Under the pieces are notes generated by a model. It ran no database searches. It worked only from the letters and a program-made list of their open reading frames with translations, and was not told the origin of the DNA. This document shows positions 1-10,709 of a stretch of 16,617 nucleotides of DNA, piece after piece. Within the stretch, counting starts at the first letter, position 1. Every line of letters starts with the position of its first letter. A program made the position numbers and the translations under genes. This DNA is from Monoraphidium neglectum. Lineage: Eukaryota; Chlorophyta; Chlorophyceae; Sphaeropleales; Selenastraceae. The stretch lies in assembly GCF_000611645.1 (NCBI RefSeq), contig NW_014013143.1, positions 9,885-26,501 on the forward strand, given 5' to 3'.

Positions 1-65
<65 letters not shown>

Positions 66-76
66 CGCGCGTGTGT
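1..76. repeat. (GT)n microsatellite in a dynein intron
   Basis: Bases 1-60 are uninterrupted GT dinucleotides, followed by a GC/GT-interrupted tail to about 76. The array runs into the window edge, so its full length is unknown. It lies in the partial intron (1-213) before the first visible dynein exon. Alternating purine-pyrimidine DNA of this kind can adopt Z-form. On the transcript it is complementary to the CA array ending at 2476. Confidence 0.95.
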
Positions 77-213
77 TTCCAACGTCTTGTGTGTCTGCAT
101 GTGGTTGGGAAAACCTTGAAGACCGTGTGTGGGATGGGCCATCCTGTATATCCCCCCGCCAAAGCAATGCACGGCAGAAGTTGACGCATGGATTCCCGCT
201 GCTTGGGCCGCAG

Positions 214-3200
214 GCTGCGCTGATCGGCGGGCTGGGCGGCGAGCGGACCCGGTGGCAGGAGATGGCCACGGCCCTTGCCAAGGCGCAGGTGCGCGCCCGC
301 GGCCGCCCCCTGATGTTTCGCTGGTCTCTCAAAGCGACGCGCAAAACGGCCGCAGGCTTGTGCAAGCCTTGCATGGGTAGGGTTTCCTACTTTCTTGTCG
401 AGCCGCTGGCTGCGCATTGTAGACGTCAGGCCCACTCAAGTCTACACGTGAAGTTTGCCTGCCGAGCTGACCCTAACCTCGTCCTCGTGCCCGGACAGGA
501 GTGCCTCCTGGGCGACATGCTGGTGGCGGCCGCGACGATCGCCTACCTCGGCGCGTTCACGGCCCCCTGGCGCACCCGGCTGGTCCAGGGGGCGCTGGCG
601 CTCTGCACTGCACAGGTGCTTGACCGGCTGCTCTTGCGCCGCGCGCTGCCAAGTCACCCGCTGGCTGGTGCTTCGGAATACCAGGGTCATTATTAATATA
701 ATATATCGATATCACTAATATCCAGGGTGCGGTCACCAGGAAGACTCACCGTTGTGGAGGCAGAGCAGACAAGCGGGGCCGTCCCTTTGTTCGTGTTGCT
801 TGCCGTGCATGCAACCCCCACAGGTCGTTGATTGATCAACCAACCAACCAATCGACCGACCGCCCCATCAATCATTTTTCATTGGAGCGCGGCTGCTTTG
901 CGCCCCACATGAACCAACAATAGGGCGTCCCCGTCAGCCCCTCCTACAGCCTGGTGTCCGCCCTGGGCACCCCCGTCAAGACGCGCGAATGGCTCATCGC
1001 GGGCCTGCCCAACGACGCCTTCAGCGTGGAGAACGCCATCATCGTCAGCCGCGCGCGGCGGTGGCCGCTCATGATAGACCCCCAGGCGCGTCCGCGCCCG
1101 CCTTTGCGGGGCGGAGCGGGCGGCGTTGGGCGACACCTGCCCTCGCGGGGTGGGCGGACCGAGGCCGCAGAGGCTCGTGCAGAATCTGGGTCGGGGCTGG
1201 ATCCTGGGTCAGGGCTCACGTCGCGTTGATGTTTTCAAGGTTGCACCACTGAGATTGTTTTGCACTGCCAAGCTCAGTCACTTCCGTTGTGTGGCTCGTT
1301 CTGGCTCGCAGGGGCAGGCCAACAAGTGGGTGCGCAACCTGGAGCGGCCCCACAACCTCCAGGTGCGTGTGGGTGAGGGCACAAACCCGCAGGGTGCTGC
1401 AGGAGCCCAGCCAGGGTGGAGGCGGGGAGTGTGAAGTTTGCTGACCCTCGGCTGCCACCTTTGAATGTGTTTTGGCTAATGTCGCTGCTCCAAACTGATT
1501 GATTTTGAAACCTGGCACCTCAAACAGGTTTTGAAGCCGGGCAATGGCAGCGACTTCATGAGATCCCTGGAGAACGCGGTGCAGGTGATCTGGGAGGGTG
1601 ATCTGACTGATCTGGGCGTGAACAAGAGATCTGAGGAGGGGTTTGATATTCAGCCGATCCTGGCGCACGTGACTGCAAGCATCACCCTTCACAGGTCTCA
1701 AGTGCACAACTTGTTTGCCTGCCATGATATCGTCCCCTCTGCCCTCCCTGCTCGACACACCACCCCGCCAGTTTGGCCGCCCTGTGCTGCTGGAGAATGT
1801 TGGGGAGGAGCTGGACCCTGCTCTGGAGCCACTCCTAGCAAAACAGGTAGCCGTTGACATACCTCACATTGGGAAAAACCTCCATCGCAACCGCAACACT
1901 CCTGCTTGCCAGCATGCTTGCAGCACATTCCTGACTCATCCCCACATACTTGGCAGCAATCATCAACATATGTAGGTCAAAATACCTGCCTGCACTTCAA
2001 GGCGGCCCCGCCTCACGAGCGCCCCCACCCCCGCCACGCGTGCAGGTCTTCAAGCAGGGCGGCGTCACCTGCATCCGCCTTGGCGACGCGGCGGTGGAGT
2101 ACAGCGCCGACTTCCGGCTGTACATCACGACTAAGATGAGGAACCCCCACTACCTTCCAGAGCTGGCTGTCAAGGTCAGTGGCGGGGGCGATGTGGGCTG
2201 GAACCATTGCTGGACCTGCGGGCGGCTGACGTGATCTGCCGAATGATTGAGGCGGAGGCTTTTGCCGCCCGCCTGACGTTTTGTGCATTCGCTCTCAGGG
2301 TGTGCAGCGTCGCCCGCCACCCACATGCACCCCTGATTGACCTTATCTGCGTGCATGTTTGGGCACACGCAAGTGCGCACGCACACACACACACACATGT
2401 GCACGCGCATGCACACACAGATACACACGCACGCACGCATGCGCGCGCGCACGCACGCACACACACACACACACAGGTGACGCTCCTAAATTTCATGATC
2501 ACGCCCGGCGGCCTGAGCGACCAGCTGCTGGGGGTGCTGGTGGCGGCGGAGCGGCCAGATCTTGAAGAGCAAAAGGCAGCCCTTGTCGTCAGCGGGGCGG
2601 GTGCGTGTCGACAAGAGCGGCCAGGATGGAGCGCGAACGCGGCAGAGGGAGCGGCAGGGGCACCAAGCTTGCAGTGATTGGGTTTTGGGGTGCGGCGCTT
2701 TGTTGGATTGGGAACGCGAACGGGAAGCGAGGGGTGCGCGAGCACAGCCTTCGGCAGGCTCCTCTTGGTGCCTTTCACAGCTGGCCAGATGTGGGAGTGC
2801 TTTAGCAGGGAAAGCTTGAACTGCTGGTCGCGATGCACCTGTCTCAGGGGAACGGCCCCAACCTCTCTCAACCCCCCCCTTCAAACGCCATCTGTGCACG
2901 CACAGAGAACAAGCGTCAGCTGCAAGAGATTGAGGACCGAATCCTGGAAGTGCTGTCATCATCAACGGGTGCGCTTACAGGAGCGCGGGCGGGTCGCCGG
3001 CTGCATTTCTGCTTGTTTGGCCGAGGTGCAGAGCCTGTCCCACCTGGCAGCATTCTGGACAAACGAACCCACTCAAAGCTGCCAAACCACGCGCCCTGGT
3101 GGGCCGACCGGCTCCAATAAAAGCCCGGCATTTGCATCCAATCGAAACACAACCCACAAACCAAACCAGGCAACATCTTGGAGGATGAAACGGCTGTTGG

Positions 3201-6200
3201 CGTCATCACCGCGGCCAAGGCGCTGGGCAACGACGTCGCGGAGAAGCAGCGGCAGGCGGAGGCGACGGAGGCCGCGATCGACGCGGCGCGGGCGGCGTAC
3301 GCGCCGGCGGGGGATCATGCCTCGACGCTGTTCTTCTGCATATCAGGTGGGACACAGTGGATCATTCATTTCTCAATCACTTCTCAGGGCGCTTCAGGGC
3401 AGCTGCCGGCGGGCTATTGTGCTCGATCACTGTAATCAACATGCTGCTCACTGCCCCTGTGCGCACAGTCGCGTGCACTCAACATCTGAAGCGCTACTCC
3501 CATCGCATGTTACACACCACCTCGACCTTACCGCCATCCATTACTGAAAGCGCCGAACTGCACCCACCCCCCAGACCTGGCCGTCGTCGACCCGATGTAC
3601 CAGTACTCCCTGCCCTGGTTCACGGCCCTGCTGCTGGGCGCCGCGCGCGACGCTGAGCGCCCGGCAGACGTCGCGGCACGGCTCGCGGCCGTGCAGCGGC
3701 AATTCACCATCAGCCTCTACAGGTGAGTACTGTGCTGAGGGAACACATGAGCCTGCCCGGTCGGCTGGCCTGACCTGTCGCGGCAAGCCTCTGCATCCAG
3801 GTTCGTGTCCGGTATCAGCGGCCCTGATTCAAGATGATTAGGCGTGCGGTGGAGGTAGCGGCACGGAGGGCTGCCGATCACCAGCTGTGCATGCCGCTCC
3901 GCAACCTCGGACGGCTCTGTGCATTCGTGTGAATGCTTCACGAGCACAGCCCCCAGACCCTGTCCCTCCCTCACAAGTTTTTGAATGTGACGCGGTGCTC
4001 AACCACAACGATGCGGCCGTCTCCAGGAACGTGTGCCGCTCGCTGTTTGAGAAGGACAAGCTGCTGTTTGCGTTCCTGCTGGCCGCGCGGCTGATGGCGG
4101 CGGCGGGGGCGCTGGACGCGGACGAGTGGCGCTTCTTCCTCACCGGGGGCCTGGGTGAGCCCGTACATGTGTTTGTGTATCATCCACAGTGCAAGCACTG
4201 TTGAGGGATGTCACAAGACTATTACCCAACACAATTTCTTGCCCTGCGTTGCCTGTAGCGAGGGGCGTCCTGATCTAAGTCCCATCCCTTACACGCTCAA
4301 GCATTTTGCGCTCGCTACACCCACAGGCCAGCCGCGCGGCGACGCGCCCAACCCCGGTCCCTCCTGGCTGGTCGACCGCTCCTGGCGTCAGCTGCGGCTG
4401 CTCTCCGCGCTGCCCACGTTCCATGGGCTCGATGCGGCCGTGTCTGCCACGCCTACCGAGTGGCAGGCCGTGTACGACGCCCCTGAGCCCCAGAACGCCC
4501 CGCTGCCGGGGCTGTTTGCCTCGCTGGACCCCTTCCGGCGCCTCTGCGTCCTCAGGTGCGGCGGCAGCGAGGCGACCTTGGTTCCGAGGGTGCTGCGCTG
4601 CACCCCTGGCTATAGCATGCTGGGAGATGTGGCTCAACGGCGCCGCAACACCCCAAGCATCCGCAGTGCCGCCCCCGAGTTCACAACAGCTGCAGCTGCT
4701 TGCACGCCTGTTTACCGCACATGCTTGCGTCCCGCAACCATGAGCAGCTCCCATTCATTCAGCCTAAGTTTGCACCTGCGCCTGCGCCTTTGACTCTCGG
4801 CCGTCCTCAACCGCACATCTCGGCCGCGCAGGTGCCTGCGCCCGGACAAGGTGCTGCCCGCCGCCCAGCTCCTGGTCGAGTCCCGCCTCGGCCGCGCGTT
4901 TGTCGAGCCCCCGCCCTTCGACCTCGCCGCCTGCTACGCCGACAGCGGGCCGGCGACGCCGCTGGTGTTCGTGCTGTCGCCGGGCAGCGACCCGGCCGCG
5001 GCGCTGGCGCAGTTTGCAGGTAAGTGGGTGTGCAGCAGATCACCTGAAACCTCAAAAACAGACGTTTGGTGACACATAACCATATCACCATCCGAGACTG
5101 GTAGGGCATGTCTTGTTTGAAAGGTCCAGTACAAGACAAAATCTGTTGTGATCAGCATCACCAACTGATTTTTGCTCTGCTCTCCCAACCCGCACCTCAC
5201 CTCCCAGGGGAGCGCGGCATGGCGAGCCGGCTGTCAGCCATCAGCCTGGGCCAGGGCCAGGGCGCCAAGGCGGCCGCGCTGATCGCCGAGGCAGCCGCGG
5301 CCGGGTCTTGGGTCGTGCTGCAGGCAAGGCTGCGGGGTTAGAATCACGTTTTGAGGGGACAAAGAAGACAGACCTGTCAAATTGGAAGCTGTTGGGAAGT
5401 TGCTGTGCTGGCGTGGATGCTGGATGGCTTGCCGCTCACACCAGCGCTGCCAACCTCGATGTCACCTGCGCAAGAGCCAAAGCCTGGCTGGAGCACCCGC
5501 CTGGCATCACCACTGCTGGCCGATTCTCTGCCCTCACATTCTTTTCGCTGCTGCCCATAGAACTGCCACCTGGCACCCAGCTGGATGCCGAGTTTGGACA
5601 AGATCTGCGAAGACCTGAGCCCCGAGACCACCAACCCCTCCTTCCGCCTGTGGATGACGTCATACCCATCCCCCAAGTTCCCGGTGAACATCCTGCAGAA
5701 CGGCGTGAAGATGACGAACGAGCCGCCGCAGGGGCTCAGGGCCAACATGAGGCGGTCGCTGGGGCAGGAGCCCCTGGCCAGTGATGACTTTTTTGAGGGC
5801 TGCAGGTGCGTGCCGGGCTCTGCATGCAGGGGCCGGTGAGCGAAGCGGGAACACCAAGCCATTGTGTGTGCGTGCGCCGTCGGCAAGGACGGCCCAGGCG
5901 CATGCGGCTTGCGGGGTGTTGATGGTACTTGTGATGTGAGGAGCTGGTGGCAAACCAGCTGGGCAACGGCCATGCGCACATGGCGTTGCCCCAGGCGCGA
6001 CTACGTGTTGCTGATTGCTCCGCCCTGAACTGCCCCCGCACTACCCCTTGTGCACAGGCGCCCCGGGCCCTTCAAGCGCCTGGCATTTGGCCTGGTGTTC
6101 TTTCATGCGCTGGTGCAGGAGCGGCGCCAGTTTGGGCCGCTCGGCTGGAACATTCCTTATGGTGGGTAGTTGGTGGGAGGGGGCGGGTGCGGGCAGAGGG

Positions 6201-8802
6201 CGCAGGCCGGGCGAGGGTCGCTCTCTTGCGTCACCCATGCCGCCGGGCATGCGCATTGCCTGGGCCAGCCCAGCCCCAACACCTCCGTGGCCGTGGCTAA
6301 TACTTGTGAAAGTGAAGCGAAGCGCGCGCGCGCGTCCTGAATGCAAAAACACCCTCTCACCATGCTCCTCCAAGCATGGGTCTCTAGCCCCTCCCCACTT
6401 GGAGCGTGCGCCATCGCAAATTGGACGTATGTACTCTCATCCTGATCCCTTCAGGAGTGCGCCCATCCCCTACCTTTTAATGCAACCCTTACTTTAAACT
6501 CCAAACCCACGCCCATCCCCAGGCTTCGATGACGGGGACCAGCGCATCAGCCTGAGGCAGCTTCGCATGTTCCTGGACGAGTCGCCCGTCGGCGGCGACG
6601 AGCCAGGGGCCCAGAGCGCAGGCGTGCCGTTCGCGGCGCTGCGCTACGTCATCGGCGAGTGCAATTACGGTGGGTGCAGACAAAACCTCCTGCAGAGGAG
6701 CAAGCTTTGGTTCGGCCGTGGGGAGTTCACCTTCAGGCGCTGTGGACTAAAAAAGCCAGCGTAATATGGCATCGCCTCCACAAATTGACACTTAATGAGG
6801 TTCAGTCTTTGCCCCGAAACCCGCCACCGGCACTGCCGCCGCCTCCCGCCTCGCCCCTCGAAACCCTCCCGACAACTCGACGCCCCTCGCATGGCGCAGG
6901 CGGCCGCGTGACCGACGACAAGGACAGGCTCCTCCTGGCCACCCTCCTCGAGCGCTGCCTCTGCGCGCCGCTCGTCGACGCCCCCGGCTCGTACACCCTC
7001 TCTTCCCCCGCCTCCCCCGGCTTCGCCTACCGCTGCCCGCCCGACGGGCCGCGCGGCGGCTACCTGGCCCACGTGGACGCGCTGCCCCTCGCGGCCGACC
7101 CCGGCGCGTTCGGCCTGCACGCCAACGCCGACATTGCGAAGGACATAAACGCGACCGACGCGATGCTCGGCAGCCTGCTGGCCATGGGCGGCGGCGGCGA
7201 GGGCGGCGGCGACGCGGCGGCGGCGCCGGGCGGCGGGGGCGAGGGCGGCTGCGGCGGCGGCGCAAAGGCGGAGGAGGCGCGCCTGGCGCGCGTGGTGGGA
7301 GAGTGCCTGGCGGCGCTGCCGGCGCCGTTCGACGTCGAGTCGGCGGGCGCGAAGTTCCCGGTGTGCTACGAGGAGAGCATGAACACCGTCTTGGTGCAGG
7401 TGGGGGGCCAGTGACATAGGCGCTAGAGGCGGGTGCGGGTGGTGTTGGTGGGCGCGGCCGCGGGTGCGGCCGGATGATTGGCTGGAAGGTTATGTTGACT
7501 GAGGTGGGCGGGCAAATGGCCAGATGGGCAGCCTGGGCGCCAGCTGGCCGTGGCTGGGGCAGACAGCTGAAGCACCTTCTGCATCTCATGGTCGGAGTCA
7601 CCCGGCCACCATCCTTCTGCTCGACTCGTATTTTGGCCCGCTCCAACTCATCATGACCCGCGGCGGGCAAGAGTCGCATCACTGCCCGCCCTCTGCAATC
7701 GTTGTTCACGCCGCCCCTCCCGCCCCCGCAGGAGATGGCGCGCTTCAACCGCCTGACGGGCGTCTTGCGCGACAGCCTGGCCGCGATGCAGCGCGCACTG
7801 GAGGGGCTGGCGGTCATGAGCTCGGAGCTGGAGGCGGCGGCGCGCAGCGTCGCGCTCAACCAGGTGCGTGGGGGCGCGTGGGCTCCGCGCTGGCCCCGGC
7901 CCTGCCGCCGGATCACTGGCGGGGGCCGCGTTGGCATGAGGCGGAAGGTCCACTGGCACCGATGGGCCAGGAGCAAGGGCACGAACGGCGCCTTGAATTC
8001 AGGCCCTGCAGGGACGTCTTGCTGGCAGCAGGCCGTGTGCTTTCGCCGAGCCTCATTGCGCACCACCACGCCGCCACCGCCACGCATGAGCCCCCTGGCC
8101 GACCTTGGTCTTGTTGTTTCGAATGAGAGAGCTGTCCCCCCTCAAACCGCACCAAAACAGGTCCCTGAGATATGGAAGAGGGTGTCCTACCCGTCCCTCA
8201 AGCCGCTCGCGTCATACATGGCGGACCTCTCGGCACGCCTAGCCATGCTCGCCGCCTGGGCAGCCTCCGGCGCGCCGCCGCCGAGCTTCTGCCTCCCGTA
8301 CTTCTTCTTCCCCCACTCTTTCCTGACGGCGGGGCTCCAAAACTACGCACGCCGCAACGGCATGCCCATCGACGTCGTGGCATACGACTTTGAGGCAGTT
8401 GAGGCCCACCTGCTGTCCTCGTCAGCGCCCGGCGGGGGGACGGCAGCGGCGGCGGCGGCGGCGGGGCTGCCGTCGCGGCCGCCGCCGGAGGGCGTGTACG
8501 TGCACGGGCTGTGGTTGGAAGGGGCGCGGTGGGACGCGGGCGCGGGGCGGCTGGCGGAGTGCGAGCCAAAGGTGCTCTACGCGCCCGCGCCACCGCTGTG
8601 GTTCCGCCCCCGCCCCGCGGCGGAGATACGCGAGGGGGGGCGGTACGCGTGCCCGCTGTACCGCACGGCCGAGCGGCGCGGCGTGCTCGCAACGACGGGG
8701 CACTCGACAAACTTTGTCGCGTTTGTGCGCCTGCCGAGCGCGGAGCCGGCGGCACATTGGGTTATGCGGGGCGCGGCGCTGCTCGCGCAGCTCTCGGATT
8801 GA
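214..8802 (+). CDS. Axonemal dynein heavy chain, 3' part of gene (21 exons, 1202 residues)
   Basis: Motor subunit of a flagellar dynein arm; it couples ATP hydrolysis to microtubule sliding in the axoneme. My exons: 214-288, 499-615, 924-1085, 1312-1362, 1528-1584, 1772-1846, 2046-2174, 2477-2600, 2906-2968, 3170-3346, 3575-3722, 4027-4154, 4327-4555, 4832-5019, 5208-5323, 5561-5805, 6058-6161, 6523-6669, 6900-7399, 7732-7863, 8161-8802. They total 3609 nt with consistent phases and end in TGA. Landmarks seen: [12 protein letters not shown] at the stalk exit (residues 3-14), YLGAF opening AAA5 (41-45), [16 protein letters not shown] (109-124), [11 protein letters not shown] (160-170), [14 protein letters not shown], the AAA6 segments FVLSPGSDP (558-566), SLGQGQG (587-593) and NCHLA (614-618), then [46 protein letters not shown] (from 1102) and GHSTN (from 1169) in the C-terminal domain. 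AAA1-AAA4 and the tail lie off the left edge. From remembered family sequences it is nearest the single-headed inner-arm group (DNAH3/7/12-like); that subfamily call is about 0.6. Introns after exons 3 and 15 begin with GC. Confidence 0.96.
1086..1311 (+). other. GC-AG intron 3 of the dynein gene
   Basis: The conserved run DPQ|GQANKW fixes the junction. The exon ends CCCCAG and the intron starts GCGCGT; the next exon starts after CTCGCAG. No GT near the junction keeps the motif intact. Phase 0. Confidence 0.88.
2363..2476 (+). repeat. (CA)n/(CG)n microsatellite forming a 3' splice site
   Basis: About 110 bases of CACA interrupted by CGCA and CATG blocks fill the 3' end of dynein intron 7. 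They finish as a pure CA run whose last CAG is the acceptor for the exon at 2477. The usual pyrimidine tract is missing at this site. Confidence 0.93.
3431..3435 (+). promoter_or_regulatory. TGTAA inside dynein intron 10
   Basis: A sense-strand TGTAA lies inside the intron 3347-3574. It matches the chlorophyte polyadenylation element but may be chance. If used, it would truncate the dynein before AAA6. Confidence 0.2.
5324..5560 (+). other. GC-AG intron 15 of the dynein gene
   Basis: The AAA6 motif WVVLQ|NCHLA fixes the junction. The donor is CTGCAG|GCAAGG, close to the classical GC-donor consensus, and the acceptor is CCCATAG. Phase 0. No usable GT donor is near. Confidence 0.9.
7187..7261 (+). 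repeat. GGC-rich, glycine-coding insertion in the dynein C-terminal domain
   Basis: About 25 codons (residues 875-899), mostly GGC and GCG, encode a Gly/Ala-rich run between the FGLHANADI segment and the conserved [11 protein letters not shown] segment. Relatives have a short variable linker here, so it is probably a surface-loop expansion that keeps the frame. Confidence 0.8.
8431..8478 (+). repeat. Gly/Ala codon expansion before the last dynein motif block
   Basis: A GGC/GGG run is followed by seven alanine codons (residues 1084-1090, mainly GCG) and a short Pro/Ser linker, just before [12 protein letters not shown]. It is a second in-frame low-complexity loop, at a position that is variable in the family. 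Confidence 0.75.
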
Positions 8803-8991
8803 ATACTGAGGGCGGCCCTCGGGTTGTGTTGCCGCTGCTCCCACCCCTGGTGGGCATGTGCTGGTCACCAGGACTGCTGCGCTGTGTGTGCTTTGACAGC
8901 ACTGCATGCTGCTCTCTCTCGTATGACGGTTCCCCCGGCGCTGATCTGATCCGCTGATTGGTGGGTGCAAACCAACTGTGTCCTCGTGTAA
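8803..8991 (+). other. Likely dynein 3' UTR
   Basis: This is the stretch from the TGA stop to the TGTAA element, a length of 189 nt. Codon bias stops abruptly after the stop codon. The long minus-strand open frame across it (8865-9647) looks accidental. Confidence 0.6.
8987..8991 (+). terminator. TGTAA polyadenylation signal of the dynein gene
   Basis: TGTAA is the usual chlorophyte polyadenylation element. This is the first sense-strand copy I find after the stop at 8802. Cleavage would be expected a little downstream. Confidence 0.65.
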
Positions 8992-10346
8992 TGGTTGCAT
9001 TTTGCAGTCAAAAGTACACTCACATGAAAATGTGCAGCTGGCTCGCGCGCTTGTCCTGGCCACAGCATTGCTGACCAGTGTGGTGATAGCGCCTGCTGCC
9101 GCCGAGCATTGATTGCAGCTTTTTTTGGGATGCTGAGCGCAGTCGGGTATGGGAGTGCCATCATCAGCACGGAAGAGAGGGGCGCTGTGCGGTGGCGCAA
9201 GGGTACTGCTGCCCTGGGCTTTGCAATCGCCTGAATGAGGAGGCAGGCGACAGTGGACGGGACCACGACAAGAGCAGCACGGCACTGTGCGCTAGCTGCG
9301 GCCGTATCGGCGCGTGACCGCTGGCCATCTTCCACGCAACAACAGTAGCATGAGTGGTAAGCAGCGTGGCTCTTACTGGAGTGGGGTGACAACGGCGCTC
9401 CTGTGTGGGGCCAACCGTGTGGCGAGGTCGGGCCGGTGCACTGGCTGAGCTCAGCGGGACCGCGTTGGCACCCGCCAGCGCCGCCTGTGCGCGCTTCAGC
9501 CGCTGTGCACGCATATGCAGGCATAAGTTGATAGCCGTGTGACGATCCAAGAGAGATCCGGGACGGGGCCTCACTGCTCTGCTCGCGGAGCTTGCTTTTG
9601 CTTGTCAAAGTGGGATCCCGAGCTGTGGGTGTTGAGAGCAGCAACAATATAGAGATAATACATCACAATCGAATATACCACCACACCGACAGACCATGCC
9701 ACCGACGGCAAGGGCGCGTGGCGCCGCTGGCTGCGGCCTCGCCCTGGGCAACACTTGAAAAAAACCTGGGTGCGTCAAATCCTGGTCTCACGTAGGCGCA
9801 CCGCTGGCCCTTAATTTTGGCGCAGTCTGCCATTACAATCATTTGCATCGCTTATGTCGCGTGGAAGATCGCCAGCTGATGCCTGGAGGCCCACGATGGC
9901 AGCACTTGCCAGTGCATCAAGCGAGCTTTGTCGCGTGTAGTGCGCCGCGATGCCGGCCAGACACTGGACCACTGCCGCAGCCGCCACGCCTTATTGTCAC
10001 GCCCGACGGACGCCGCGCCTTGTGAATGGGCGGCAGGGCAGTCCTCTACCGGCACCTGCTGTTCCCCCTGACCGCAGCTGCAGCAGCCTGCTGCTCAGCC
10101 CACGCTTCTCAGCAGCACACAGCTCACGCGCCGCACAGCCGGCCGCATACTGGCGATGTCAGCCAGTAAGACAACTCCCCAGCCTGTCAGCGCAGTCGGT
10201 ACAAGCCGGTACGCCAGGCATCAATCACGCTTGGCGCCGCTGCCGCATGCCGTCACGGATGCCAGAAGCCGTGATTTCATCAAGAAACGGTGCGCAGCTG
10301 CTTTCTGGGCAGGCTGGGAGTCAACATGAAACTACAGTCGCCGTGA
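8992..10346. other. Intergenic spacer between two convergent genes
   Basis: About 1.36 kb lies between the 3' end of the dynein gene and the putative 3' end of the minus-strand secreted-protein gene. Open frames here have no family motifs, no codon bias and no convincing splice continuity. I see no tRNA or mobile element. A short AT-rich patch lies near 9645-9690. Confidence 0.55.
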
Positions 10347-10351
10347 TTACA
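10347..10351 (-). terminator. TGTAA (minus strand) downstream of the secreted-protein gene
   Basis: TTACA on the + strand reads TGTAA on the minus strand, 359 nt after the stop at 10710. It implies a 3' UTR of roughly 370 nt. It is the first minus-sense copy I found below the stop. Confidence 0.45.
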
Positions 10352-10458
10352 TGCCACGATTTTGCGGGGCTCGCATGCACCCAACAACACCTCAACATCA
10401 ACGAGCGCAAGCCAGCACACGCACCAGCAAGAGACACGTGCAGACCGTTCCCGGTCAG

Positions 10459-10474
10459 CCAATCAGCTGATTGG
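10459..10474. repeat. 16-bp perfect palindrome
   Basis: CCAATCAGCTGATTGG is its own reverse complement. Flanking AGACC at 10442-10446 and GGTCT at 10478-10482 are also complementary and could extend a hairpin across a loop. It lies in the predicted 3' UTR of the minus-strand gene. Confidence 0.9.
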
Positions 10475-10709
10475 TGATGGTCTGAGGCCAAGGACCCCCA
10501 CACCAGCAAGGCATGTCAAAGTCCAGCACGCAGGCAATCATCGATCCTCCGATCCTGCCCGTTGGCTGTGAGCACGCCAGGCTGACTTGAACGCAAGCCG
10601 GCAAGCGAAAACATGTGCAGCCACAAGCTCGAGACGCCTTGCAGTGCCCGCTGGGTGGCGTATATGGCCGCAGGCACACACCCCCGCTGGAGGGCGGGGG
10701 GTGATCGCA

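Noticed and set aside
829..866. CAAC/CGAC tetranucleotide run and a nearby AT-rich patch (692-720)
   Set aside because: Both lie inside dynein intron 2. They are ordinary low-complexity intron sequence without a further pattern.
6792..8087. 431-codon minus-strand open frame opposite dynein exons 19-20
   Set aside because: Arg/Pro-rich antisense shadow of a GC3-rich exon. The + strand there encodes unmistakable dynein motifs.
8865..9647. 260-codon minus-strand open frame downstream of the dynein gene
   Set aside because: Composition is Ser/Ala/Cys/His-rich with no motif and no hydrophobic pattern. It overlaps the dynein 3' UTR, including its polyadenylation signal.
10026..10169. 47-codon + strand ORF starting MGGRAVLYRHLLFPL, signal-peptide-like
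   Set aside because: The tail is repetitive His/Ser/Gln sequence, and there is no splice continuation or neighbouring exon. A short Leu/Ala-rich start is common by chance in GC-rich DNA.
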